DNA of 8,745 bases from UBA3263 sp964508865 (GTDB lineage Bacteria > Bacteroidota > Bacteroidia > Bacteroidales > Muribaculaceae): contig CAZDVP010000080.1 of assembly GCA_964508865.1 (NCBI GenBank), positions 1 through 8,745 of the forward strand. The letters run 5' to 3'. A model generated the notes under the pieces. The model saw only the letters and a list, made by a program, of their open reading frames with translations, did not search any database and was not told where the DNA came from. Position 1 is the stretch's first letter. The number at the start of each line of letters is the position of its first letter. This document shows, in pieces, positions 1-5,710 of the stretch. Position numbers and translations under genes: made by a program.

Positions 1-454
1 CGACTGCGGTCATGGGAACGCGCGAGTCAGATGCTTCCTTAATATAGTCACCGGCCAGAACGCCGAGACCGCCGGAGTAGATTTTCAGAGCATTGCAAAG
101 GCCATATTCCATCGAGAAATAGGCAACCGAGGGGAGGTCGGAGCGCATCGGCTCGGCCATGTAGGCTTTGAATTCGCGGTCGGCCTCCTTGATGCGGGTC
201 ATCAGATCCTTGTCGGCGATAATCTGGCTCAGACGGGTAGAGCTGAGGCCCTGAAGCAGCATTACCGGGTTTTCGCCGGTTGCACGCCACAAATCGGGAT
301 CGAGTTCACGGAAAAGGTTCTTGGCTACGCTGTTCCAAACCCACCAGAGGTTTTTGGAAATCGGCTCCAGGGGCTTGAGTTCCTTGGGGAGATTTGCGTT
401 GACAGTCACGTCGCGCCAAACGGGCGCATTGGTGTTGCTGACTTGAAGTTTCAT
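1..454 (-). CDS. alpha-glucan (glycogen) phosphorylase, GT35 family, N-terminal 151 residues, runs off the window
   Basis: The 151 visible residues begin MKLQVSNTNAPVW and match the N-terminus of the long bacterial alpha-glucan phosphorylases. A DUF3417-like segment carries NLWWVWN (residues 35-41) and LFRELDPDLW (47-56). The start of the phosphorylase domain follows, with AYFSMEYG (111-118) and IYSGGLGVLAGD (125-136). The family removes glucose-1-phosphate from alpha-1,4-glucan ends in the cytoplasm, using pyridoxal phosphate; the PLP lysine and catalytic region lie outside the window. The family is usually about 850 residues, so roughly 80 percent is missing here only because the window ends. 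The ATG at 454-452 is 17 bp downstream of the glycogen synthase stop, with an A-rich leader and no Shine-Dalgarno sequence. Co-transcription with the synthase is inferred from this spacing. No frameshift is seen in the visible part. Confidence 0.93.
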   Translation of the reverse strand, partial: MKLQVSNTNAPVWRDVTVNANLPKELKPLEPISKNLWWVWNSVAKNLFRELDPDLWRATGENPVMLLQGLSSTRLSQIIADKDLMTRIKEADREFKAYMAEPMRSDLPSVAYFSMEYGLCNALKIYSGGLGVLAGDYIKEASDSRVPMTAV

Positions 455-471
455 TTTTCTTTTTTATTGGT

Positions 472-2160
472 TTATTTATTGTTTTCAGATTCAACCCGAC
501 GGGCTGCAGAAGCCAAGGCGTCGGAGTAGGCAGTTTCGTAGTAGGTTATAAAGTGCTTCCAGGCTGCCAGGTCTGCGGTGGTTGAGGCCGCTTTTCGCAG
601 GGCGGCAACCGATTTTTCGTCGGCGCGCTCAAGCTCAAGCAGTTGGTCGGCAATGGTGTTGCACAGTTCAGAGTAATTTCCGTCGTTGCGGTCGTTGACA
701 TGAACGCCGCTCTGCAGGAACTTACCTTCGCCGAAGGTAACGTTCACCCACTGACCGAAGCCGGCAAGAGTGGTCGTTATGGTCGGCACCGAAAACGCAA
801 CGGCTTCGAGCGGAGTGTAGCCCCAGGGTTCGTAGTAGGAGGGGAACACGGTAGCATCAAAGCCGGGCAGAAGGTCATAGTAAGTCAGACCGCCAAACAG
901 ATTATCCGAACCGTCGAGATAGCAGGGAACATAAATCACCAGCAACTTATCGTCGGCCTGGTTTTTGAATCCGAGGCGATGAATGTTGTTGATAATGGGG
1001 TCTTCGTTATAATTATTGAGGTGATGAGTGATTACCGGATCGGGCAGGGCGGGCAGACGCTTGCGCGACTTCATGGCGGCAAGCAGCTCGGGGCGTGCTT
1101 CGCGCGACCAGGCGGGAACCATAATGAAGCATATGGTCTGGCGGTCGCCGGCAGTTAGCCTGTTGCGCAGTTCGGCTGCGGAATCGAGGAAGAGGTCAAG
1201 ACCTTTGTTGCGGTATTCGCAGCGGCCCGAGGTGGCAATCAGGAAAGAATCGGCCGGGAGCTGGCGGCCAACGAGGGCAGAAGCCATTTTTAGCATGGCG
1301 GCGCGGGCTTCCTGACGGGCAGAGTCGAGAGCTTTTGCAGTGCGGGGCACGAAGTCTTTTTCGAAACCGTTGGGGGTTACGTGAGGTTTGATTTCAAGCA
1401 GCTGCTCGCACTCGCGGGCGGTTACGTCGCTCACCGTTGTGAAGCAATCGGCCTGATGAGCCGCAGCCTTTTCGAGTGAATGCTTAGACTGCATGTTCAA
1501 CTCGCCGGCCATCTGGTCGCCGTTATAGCCGTTGAAGTAAGCGTAGAGTTGCTTGCCGTTACCGCAGATGCTGCGCCCGATGCTCGTTGCATGGGTTGTA
1601 AAAACGGTTGCGGCTGCGGGTAGCTCAGCTTTTACATGAAGCAGACCCATTCCGGTTGTCCATTCATCGAAGTGGGCAATCACTCCCTGACCCTTGTCGA
1701 GGCCGCGGAAACGGCAGATGCTCTCGATTACCAGCGCAGCGGCATGGCTGAATGCGCATGCCTCGGAGTAGTCGCCATAGGAATGAAGCGAATCAACACC
1801 ATAGAGCTCCCACATGCGGGCGAACAGCGCAGGGTTTTCGGCATACATTGCATCGAACTTAACGAGTACGGCAATCGGGCGGCCGGGCACATTCCAGCGC
1901 CCGACACGAACGCGAACGCCTTCGGGCAGATTGGCTTGTTTGCGCCAGTCGGCCATCAAAGAGGCAACTTCGGTGAAATAGGGCGAGGGATTTTTATCGG
2001 TCCATACATCAGGGCCGACGAATATCACTTTGTTTTTATAAAGTGTCTGTAAGGTGCGGGCTTTCGTTGACAACACGGCGTAGATTCCGCCGACTTTGTT
2101 GCAGACTTCCCAGCTGGTTTCAAAGAGCAGGGAAGGGGAAGTTGTGCACTTTTCTGTCAT
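472..2160 (-). CDS. glycogen synthase, GT3 family (eukaryote-like type found in Bacteroidota)
   Basis: This 562-residue cytoplasmic glycosyltransferase should extend alpha-1,4-glucan chains from a nucleotide-glucose donor. The sequence follows the GT3 (fungal and animal glycogen synthase) pattern and not the GT5 GlgA pattern. NKVGGIY (residues 21-27) is the N-terminal donor and acceptor loop, HFDEWTTG is at 163-170, FTTHATSIGR at 187-196, TPNGF at 262-266 and GRCEYRNKGLD at 312-322. YYEPWGYTPLE (442-452) carries the E-X7-E motif (E444, E452). Yeast Gsy proteins are about 700 residues; the arginine-cluster regulatory segment and phosphorylated tail are not seen here, so glucose-6-phosphate control of the eukaryotic kind is not expected (inference). 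The donor, UDP- or ADP-glucose, cannot be read from the sequence. The gene is first in an operon with the phosphorylase at 454-1 and has a consensus promoter at 2182-2212. The ATG at 2160 lies about 15 nt after the predicted transcript start. Confidence 0.95.
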   Translation of the reverse strand: MTEKCTTSPSLLFETSWEVCNKVGGIYAVLSTKARTLQTLYKNKVIFVGPDVWTDKNPSPYFTEVASLMADWRKQANLPEGVRVRVGRWNVPGRPIAVLVKFDAMYAENPALFARMWELYGVDSLHSYGDYSEACAFSHAAALVIESICRFRGLDKGQGVIAHFDEWTTGMGLLHVKAELPAAATVFTTHATSIGRSICGNGKQLYAYFNGYNGDQMAGELNMQSKHSLEKAAAHQADCFTTVSDVTARECEQLLEIKPHVTPNGFEKDFVPRTAKALDSARQEARAAMLKMASALVGRQLPADSFLIATSGRCEYRNKGLDLFLDSAAELRNRLTAGDRQTICFIMVPAWSREARPELLAAMKSRKRLPALPDPVITHHLNNYNEDPIINNIHRLGFKNQADDKLLVIYVPCYLDGSDNLFGGLTYYDLLPGFDATVFPSYYEPWGYTPLEAVAFSVPTITTTLAGFGQWVNVTFGEGKFLQSGVHVNDRNDGNYSELCNTIADQLLELERADEKSVAALRKAASTTADLAAWKHFITYYETAYSDALASAARRVESENNK

Positions 2161-2181
2161 AATCTGATTCTAAATGAGCCG

Positions 2182-2212
2182 CAAAGTTACGAAAAATTTC
2201 CCAGCCGACAAA
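2182..2212 (-). promoter_or_regulatory. Bacteroidota-type promoter for the glycogen operon
   Basis: On the minus strand TTTG (2212-2209) is followed after exactly 19 nt by TAACTTTG (2189-2182). This is a full match to the Bacteroides consensus (TTTG, N19-21, TAnnTTTG). It predicts transcription starting near 2175 and a leader of about 15 nt before the glycogen synthase ATG at 2160. Confidence 0.8.
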
Positions 2213-2234
2213 AACTTTTCAACCAAAACCACTT

Positions 2235-2280
2235 AAAAACTATCGGGGCTATCGTGCGGTTTATTGCAAGATAGCCCCGA
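2235..2280 (-). terminator. intrinsic terminator of the three-gene exported-protein operon
   Basis: The 11-bp arms TCGGGGCTATC (2243-2253) and GATAGCCCCGA (2270-2280) are perfectly complementary. After a 1x1 mismatch the stem continues with TGC (2255-2257) and GCA (2266-2268). On the minus strand the stem is followed by TAG and five T (2239-2235). It lies 25 nt past the stop of the gene ending at 2305 and upstream of the glycogen operon promoter, so it separates the two operons. Confidence 0.88.
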
Positions 2281-2304
2281 CAGGGAGTTAGTTAGGGAGG
2301 GATA

Positions 2305-3639
2305 TTAGCCAATCTGGAGGAGCACCCGATAGTCGAGATTACGCTCTTCAACCGAAATCTGAATGCGGGCATTGCGGATATTAGCCCCGGCAGCATCGGT
2401 GATAATCATCTTGCCTTTAGCAACGTCGTTAGGGCCGAGGGTAGCGGGCAGTTTAACGATGCAGTCATATTCTTCTCCGTCAGTTGTGCGGGCAATGCCT
2501 TTATCATTGGCGGAAAGGCGCTTTTCGCGGTTGCTGTGGTTAGTCAGGGTGAAACTCACAACGATGTTTTTGCCTTCATTTTCGAGGCCGTCGATATTAA
2601 CCTGCAGGTCGGTGTCGGTTATGAACGTAGCATTATAGTTAGAGGGTCGAAGTTCCGGAATAACGATGTCGCTCAGCTTATAGTCATATGAACCGTAGGG
2701 GTTCTTTTCAGTTGCGTGGGAATAGACCGCACGGCCCTGAACCTTAACGTAGTCGAGCTTCTGGGCGTCGAGGGGCACACCCAGAACCGCCAGGCGCTTA
2801 ACCACCGTTTCCTTCGGTGGAATAACCTTGTCGAGCTTGGCATCGACGCTAACAACATTGAAGGAATTGCCTGCTGCACTTGCGAGTTCATTGCGGTCAA
2901 ACGGGTTATGGGCGCCGAAGTCGGGGCGAGCTTCCTTAGAGGCAGAGTTGGTGAACTGAACGGGAATGAGAATGTCATTGCCTATTCGGCGCACCTGATT
3001 GACGTCGAGGTTTGCCTTAACGCCGCTCAGACCCTTGCTGTTATCGACTTTTACTTTCCAGAGAATCTCGCGGCAGTAGCGTTTGTTGGCAAGCCCTTTG
3101 GCGTCGGGGGTAGTTACGTAGGGCTGCGCACCTTCGGGCAGTTTGCTTTCGGTGCGGGTAAGTATCAGATTGTCTGGGCCGAAGTCAGTGTCGAGTGTGG
3201 TCAGGCCGAGAATCTGAATGGTGTTATCATTATTGGCAATGATAACGCATTTGCCCTGTTTCCCGTCATGATTAACCCAGTCAGCAAAGAGAACGCCGTT
3301 TTCCAGCCGGGGGTTGGTGAGCTTGATTTCCTCAGTGTCAGAAAAAATGGTTTTGCTGTTATAGCGGATGAAACCGGGAGCAGTCTGACCGGCGAAGTTC
3401 TTTTTGAGCTTCTTGGCATTCATGAAGTCCTTGGGCAGAATTTTCAGCGGAGCCTCCTTGGCGGTGAAGATCTGCGTGAAATCAGGAACCCCGTTGATGA
3501 AATCAAGGTTTGCATACATGCGCTTGCGTGTTATATTATCGTTCATCTCGCCTTCATAGGTGCCGGCCAGATTTATCTGGGCCGATAGCGAGCCGAACAG
3601 GGTCAGGGCAGCAAGCGTGAGAATTGATTTAAGTCGCAT
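2305..3639 (-). CDS. secreted protein of unknown function, 444 residues, with two possible tandem beta-sandwich domains
   Basis: I do not recognise a named family. The N-terminus has a Sec signal peptide (basic MRLK, hydrophobic residues 6-18, likely cleavage at LSA|Q, 20/21) and no lipobox, so the protein is probably periplasmic or released. Residues about 22-165 form a unique N-terminal part. Residues about 210-330 and 345-440 look like two versions of one beta-rich module. In the first, NDILIPVQFTN (221-231) is followed by VIPPKETVVKRLAVLGVP (272-289). In the second, KNIVVSFTLTN (357-367) is followed by TLGPNDVAKGKMIITD (400-415). Both resemble the strand, polar loop, proline-gated strand layout of DUF4352-like, immunoglobulin-fold extracellular domains (inference). 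The gene is last in the operon, 45 bp after the SH3-like gene, and is followed by the terminator at 2235-2280. No promoter was seen in the 45-bp gap. Confidence 0.85.
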   Translation of the reverse strand: MRLKSILTLAALTLFGSLSAQINLAGTYEGEMNDNITRKRMYANLDFINGVPDFTQIFTAKEAPLKILPKDFMNAKKLKKNFAGQTAPGFIRYNSKTIFSDTEEIKLTNPRLENGVLFADWVNHDGKQGKCVIIANNDNTIQILGLTTLDTDFGPDNLILTRTESKLPEGAQPYVTTPDAKGLANKRYCREILWKVKVDNSKGLSGVKANLDVNQVRRIGNDILIPVQFTNSASKEARPDFGAHNPFDRNELASAAGNSFNVVSVDAKLDKVIPPKETVVKRLAVLGVPLDAQKLDYVKVQGRAVYSHATEKNPYGSYDYKLSDIVIPELRPSNYNATFITDTDLQVNIDGLENEGKNIVVSFTLTNHSNREKRLSANDKGIARTTDGEEYDCIVKLPATLGPNDVAKGKMIITDAAGANIRNARIQISVEERNLDYRVLLQIG

Positions 3640-3684
3640 ATGAATTCGATTGGTTGTTATTGATATATGTTGAGTGGATAAAGG

Positions 3685-4350
3685 TTATTCCCAATCGTCG
3701 GTGTCGAAACCGCCCTGGCTGCCGCCGGGAGTGAAAATCTTGCCACCGACAAAAATTCCGGCGCGACCGGCAATATCTTCATAAATAACTATGGGCGATT
3801 CGAGCTTCTCGCCATCTTCCTGGCCGTAGTCAATCTGCTCGGTCAGAATAACATAGCCGGGCTTTGCTTCGCCAACGTAGTAGCGCTCGGTGGATTGAAT
3901 GCGGCCACTGGAATAGATGAGAGTCAAAACGTTGAGGGCCTTGATTTTGCCGTTTTCATTCCAAAGAGCCCAGCCCTCAGAGCTTTCGCCACCCTGAACG
4001 GATTCGATATTTAAAAGAGCCGGTTCGGTCTGTTCCTGATCGAACGCAAAGGGCGCTTCAAGCGGATATTGAGCGCGGTTGATGCAGAGGGTATCAACAT
4101 AGCCTTCAATTCCGGTTGCGATATTTTTTACATGGACGAAAGCAGAGTTGTTGGCAGCATCGAACTCCACGATATCACCATAGCTCAGCTTCGTGGAAGC
4201 GGCATTCTTGCCGGCAGCATCATTGAAAAGCTGCGCACCTTCGTAGCCGATGTTGCCATAGGCGGGAGTATACTCTTTTGCGGTGCAGGACTGAGCGAAA
4301 GCAGTCAGAGCCACACCGACTGAAAGAACGATTGATTTAACTATTTTCAT
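3685..4350 (-). CDS. exported protein with an N-terminal SH3-like domain, possible lipoprotein
   Basis: This 221-residue protein has a signal peptide (KIVK, hydrophobic residues 7-18) ending in AFAQSC. Cys22 could be lipidated, as relaxed lipoboxes occur in Bacteroidota, but A-Q-S-C is not a canonical L-[AS]-[GA]-C box; cleavage after Ala19 by signal peptidase I is the alternative. Residues about 33-90 look like a bacterial SH3 (SH3b) domain: an opening strand GAQLFND (38-44), KLSYGDIVEF (54-63), FVHVKN (71-76) and GYVDTLCI (83-90). SH3b domains often bind cell-wall peptides, but that role here is inference. The C-terminal half (100-221) is acidic, contains GWALWNENGKIKAL (126-139) and ends in a Gly/Asp-rich tail; no family was recognised. 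The gene starts 8 bp after the DUF4878 gene stops, so the two are surely co-transcribed. Confidence 0.82.
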   Translation of the reverse strand: MKIVKSIVLSVGVALTAFAQSCTAKEYTPAYGNIGYEGAQLFNDAAGKNAASTKLSYGDIVEFDAANNSAFVHVKNIATGIEGYVDTLCINRAQYPLEAPFAFDQEQTEPALLNIESVQGGESSEGWALWNENGKIKALNVLTLIYSSGRIQSTERYYVGEAKPGYVILTEQIDYGQEDGEKLESPIVIYEDIAGRAGIFVGGKIFTPGGSQGGFDTDDWE

Positions 4351-4358
4351 AGCCGGAA

Positions 4359-4778
4359 TTATTTAAAGCGTTCAAAATACCACTTACCGTCAACTTTGAC
4401 GAGCATTACCCAGTGGGGCCACTTTTCGCTATCGAAAACAACCTTAGCGTCAGATGAGTCGTCGGTCAGCTCGCCTCCGGTCAGACCGTCTTTAACTTCT
4501 TTGAAAGTGAAGTCCACCGGTTCCGGTTTTTTATCCGGATATTTAGCTGCAAATTCCTTTGCCATTTCAATCATGTTGTCCATTTCACTGAGCGAAGCTT
4601 CATCAGCAGGGTCAACAAGAGTTTTGAGCTGAACATAGTCGCCTTTGTGGTAGCATTCAAGTGCCTTCTCGGCAACTACTTTGGGGTCGGATTGGTCAAC
4701 GCCGGAGCCACAGGCGGTTAACAGAGCGCTGCTCAGAAAAATGGCGGCAGCAACGAGCAGAAAAGTTAGTTTTCTCAT
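4359..4778 (-). CDS. DUF4878-type lipoprotein, small NTF2-like fold
   Basis: This 139-residue protein has a classical lipoprotein signal: hydrophobic residues 5-20 and the lipobox L-T-A-C with Cys23 as the lipidated residue, followed by GSG. It should sit on the periplasmic or outer-membrane face of the envelope. The mature part follows the DUF4878 layout of Bacteroidales: a helix with DPKVVAEKALECYHKGDY (31-48), a second helix around 65-80, and beta strands ending in PHWVMLVKVDGKWYFERFK (121-139). This is a compact NTF2-like cone (family knowledge; the assignment is from pattern memory, not a search). The molecular function of the family is unknown. The gene is first of the three-gene exported-protein operon. 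I see no consensus promoter in the 58 bp between its ATG and the T-run of the upstream structured RNA, so it may be transcribed by read-through from 5155-5186. Confidence 0.87.
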   Translation of the reverse strand: MRKLTFLLVAAAIFLSSALLTACGSGVDQSDPKVVAEKALECYHKGDYVQLKTLVDPADEASLSEMDNMIEMAKEFAAKYPDKKPEPVDFTFKEVKDGLTGGELTDDSSDAKVVFDSEKWPHWVMLVKVDGKWYFERFK

Positions 4779-4836
4779 AAGAGTAGAATGATTGTGTCGC
4801 CGGGCTCACTTCGATGACGGTTAAATGATTAGAAAT

Positions 4837-4931
4837 AAAAAAGCGTGAGAGCCTTATTTGATGTCCATTCCACTCCTTGAGGCCTTCGCAATGCCCGAAT
4901 TGGTAGAACGGACAACGCAGAAGCCTCACGC
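4837..4931 (-). terminator. long terminator-like hairpin at the 3' end of the structured RNA
   Basis: The outer stem is GCGTGAG (minus 4931-4925) with CTCACGC (4849-4843), 7 bp. The inner stem TGTCCGTTCTAC (4914-4903) with GTGGAATGGACA (4873-4862) is 12 bp with two G-U pairs. Six T follow directly (4842-4837). The hairpin is unusually long for a terminator, and its inner arm is also complementary to upstream RNA (5014-5037), which would compete with it. It stands 58 bp before the lipoprotein gene start at 4778. Confidence 0.6.
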
Positions 4932-5150
4932 AGAATATGAGAAAATACACCACTAACTGACGCTCGCGCGCCTGTCGGTGGCAGAAATTAACATATCCAC
5001 ATAAGTCATCTATCGTTGTCGCAGTCTTGACCAATTCTGAAAGTTGCGAAGTTTCAAGGAGTCAAGAACGAGCGCCAGATAAACGCTTGTCATTATGTCT
5101 GCAAACCCTCCCGCATAGCCCAGGACCGAGCTCCTGCAGTGCGGTCTGCA
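4837..5150 (-). ncRNA. structured RNA of about 310 nt: free-standing small RNA or attenuating leader
   Basis: No convincing protein gene covers this stretch, but base-paired structure is dense. A 5' hairpin starts at the predicted transcript start: 5143-5151 pairs with 5099-5107 (9 bp, two G-U), with an inner stem 5132-5136/5121-5125. The 3' end is a long hairpin followed by six T. Between them two alternative folds exist. Fold 1 has 5069-5078/4957-4966 (10 bp), 5061-5067/5025-5031 (7 bp), 5052-5057/5037-5042 (6 bp) and the 3' hairpin. Fold 2 is a rod: 5054-5061/4873-4880, 5044-5051/4884-4891, 5030-5037/4897-4904 and 5014-5020/4911-4917, with an apical arm 4992-4998/4933-4939 and 4978-4983/4948-4953. 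Six wobble pairs in the 5' and fold-1 helices are G-U when read on the minus strand but A-C on the plus strand, so the RNA is minus-sense. Rod shape and size recall 6S RNA or the Bacteroidales-1 motif; identity is not established. tmRNA and RNase P hallmarks are absent. Confidence 0.65.
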
Positions 5151-5154
5151 AGTG

Positions 5155-5186
5155 CAAAGTTACGATTAAATTATCGGATTTGCAAC
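5155..5186 (-). promoter_or_regulatory. promoter of the structured RNA
   Basis: On the minus strand TAACTTTG (5162-5155) is a full match to the Bacteroidota -7 element and is identical to that of the HU and glycogen synthase promoters. The -33 element is GTTG (5186-5183) at 20 nt spacing, one base off TTTG. Predicted transcription starts at about 5150, exactly where the 5' hairpin begins. Confidence 0.7.
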
Positions 5187-5200
5187 ATGTTGTTCAACAT
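5183..5200. promoter_or_regulatory. operator-like palindrome over the -33 element of the structured-RNA promoter
   Basis: CAACATGTTG (5183-5192) is a perfect 10-bp palindrome. It is followed by TT and a third half-site, CAACAT (5195-5200), which makes a second inverted pair ATGTTG-TT-CAACAT (5187-5200). The three half-sites overlap the predicted -33 element, which is where a repressor or activator could act. No regulator can be named. Confidence 0.4.
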
Positions 5201-5209
5201 AGACCTATT

Positions 5210-5250
5210 AAAAATGGTTCGGGCGCTTCGGAATGACCCGATGCGCCCGA
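5210..5250 (-). terminator. intrinsic terminator of the HU gene
   Basis: The arms TCGGGCGC (5219-5226) and GCGCCCGA (5243-5250) pair perfectly over 8 bp. After a T-T mismatch, TCGG (5228-5231) pairs with CCGA (5238-5241), closing a 6-nt loop. On the minus strand ACCA and a run of five T (5214-5210) follow. It lies 23 bp past the HU stop and just before the promoter of the structured RNA, so the RNA is not simply HU read-through. Confidence 0.88.
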
Positions 5251-5273
5251 CAAATAGTTTCGGCAAAAGTTGA

Positions 5274-5546
5274 TTAGTTTACCTTGGCAGCGAGTTCAGC
5301 GCCGGCTTTGAATTTAACAACCTTGCGGGCGGCGATTTCAACTTTTTCTTTGGTGCGGGGGTTGATGCCCTGACGAGCTGCTTTTTCAACGGGAGCGAAA
5401 GTGCCGAAGCCAACGAGGGCTACTTTGTCGTTGTTGGCGAGAGCTTCGCTGATAACTTCGATAGTTGCATCGAGAGCATTTTTGGCGTCTACCTTGGTCA
5501 GGCCGGCCTTTTCTGCAATAGCATTTACAAGTTCAGTCTTGTTCAT
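5274..5546 (-). CDS. HU-family DNA-binding protein
   Basis: This 90-residue protein has the exact length and layout of bacterial HU. MNKTELVNAIAEKAGLTK opens the helical dimerisation part (residues 1-40), followed by VALVGFGTF (42-50). The DNA-binding arm ARQGINPRT (57-65) has the intercalating proline at position 63, and VVKFKAG (76-82) leads into the C-terminal helix. HU binds and bends DNA without strong sequence preference and helps compact the nucleoid. The gene is monocistronic: its promoter is at 5589-5619 and its terminator at 5210-5250. The ATG at 5546 is preceded by AT-rich sequence with no Shine-Dalgarno match. It is divergent from the DUF4924 operon. An IHF-like member of the family is less likely because the sequence is a generic HU sequence. 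Confidence 0.97.
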   Translation of the reverse strand: MNKTELVNAIAEKAGLTKVDAKNALDATIEVISEALANNDKVALVGFGTFAPVEKAARQGINPRTKEKVEIAARKVVKFKAGAELAAKVN

Positions 5547-5588
5547 CTTGTGTGAATTTTAGAAAATTATAGTTTTTGGATTTCTCGG

Positions 5589-5619
5589 CAAAGTTAAAGC
5601 TAAATTTCGGAAAAACAAA
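5589..5619 (-). promoter_or_regulatory. Bacteroidota-type promoter of the HU gene
   Basis: On the minus strand TTTG (5619-5616) is followed after 19 nt by TAACTTTG (5596-5589), a full consensus match. Transcription is predicted to start near 5582, giving a leader of about 35 nt. Confidence 0.8.
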
Positions 5620-5675
5620 GGAATAAGTAATATTTTTTGTGAAAATGCAGAAATTTCGGTTAAGAAATGTTAATA

Positions 5676-5710
5676 TTTGAGGTTGGAGAGCCTTTTTCTC
5701 CGTAAATTTG
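5676..5710 (+). promoter_or_regulatory. probable promoter of the DUF4924-transglycosylase-uvrA operon, with an inverted repeat in the spacer
   Basis: TAAATTTG (5703-5710) is a full match to the -7 consensus. The nearest TTTG (5676-5679) is 23 nt upstream, longer than the usual 19-21; GTTG at 5682-5685 is too close (17). The inverted repeat GGAGA (5685-5689), N7, TCTCC (5697-5701) fills the spacer and ends one base before the -7 element, so a regulator could bind there. The predicted leader to the ATG at 5753 is about 35 nt. Confidence 0.55.

Noticed and set aside
643..1158. Open frame of 171 codons on the plus strand
   Set aside because: Antisense to conserved glycogen synthase motifs; a by-product of codon use.
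2716..3588. Open frame of 290 codons on the plus strand
   Set aside because: It lies entirely antisense to the secreted-protein gene at 2305-3639. That gene has a signal peptide, operon spacing and a terminator; the antisense product has no recognisable domain or promoter.
4779..4836. Dedicated promoter for the lipoprotein operon
   Set aside because: Stretches such as TAATCATT on the minus strand do not match TAnnTTTG and lack a properly spaced -33 element.
4696..5034. Minus-strand open frame of 112 codons across the structured RNA and into the lipoprotein gene
   Set aside because: Its product is rich in Cys, His and Arg in no family-like pattern, it overlaps the lipoprotein start in another frame, and base pairing explains the sequence better.
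4837..5150. tmRNA, RNase P RNA or SRP RNA as the identity of the structured RNA
   Set aside because: No tRNA-like T-arm or tag frame, no GAGGAAAGTCC-type RNase P core and no SRP apical loop motif are visible.
5027..5236. Plus-strand open frame of 69 codons between HU and the lipoprotein genes
   Set aside because: It runs through the HU terminator stem and the RNA helices, and the product resembles nothing.
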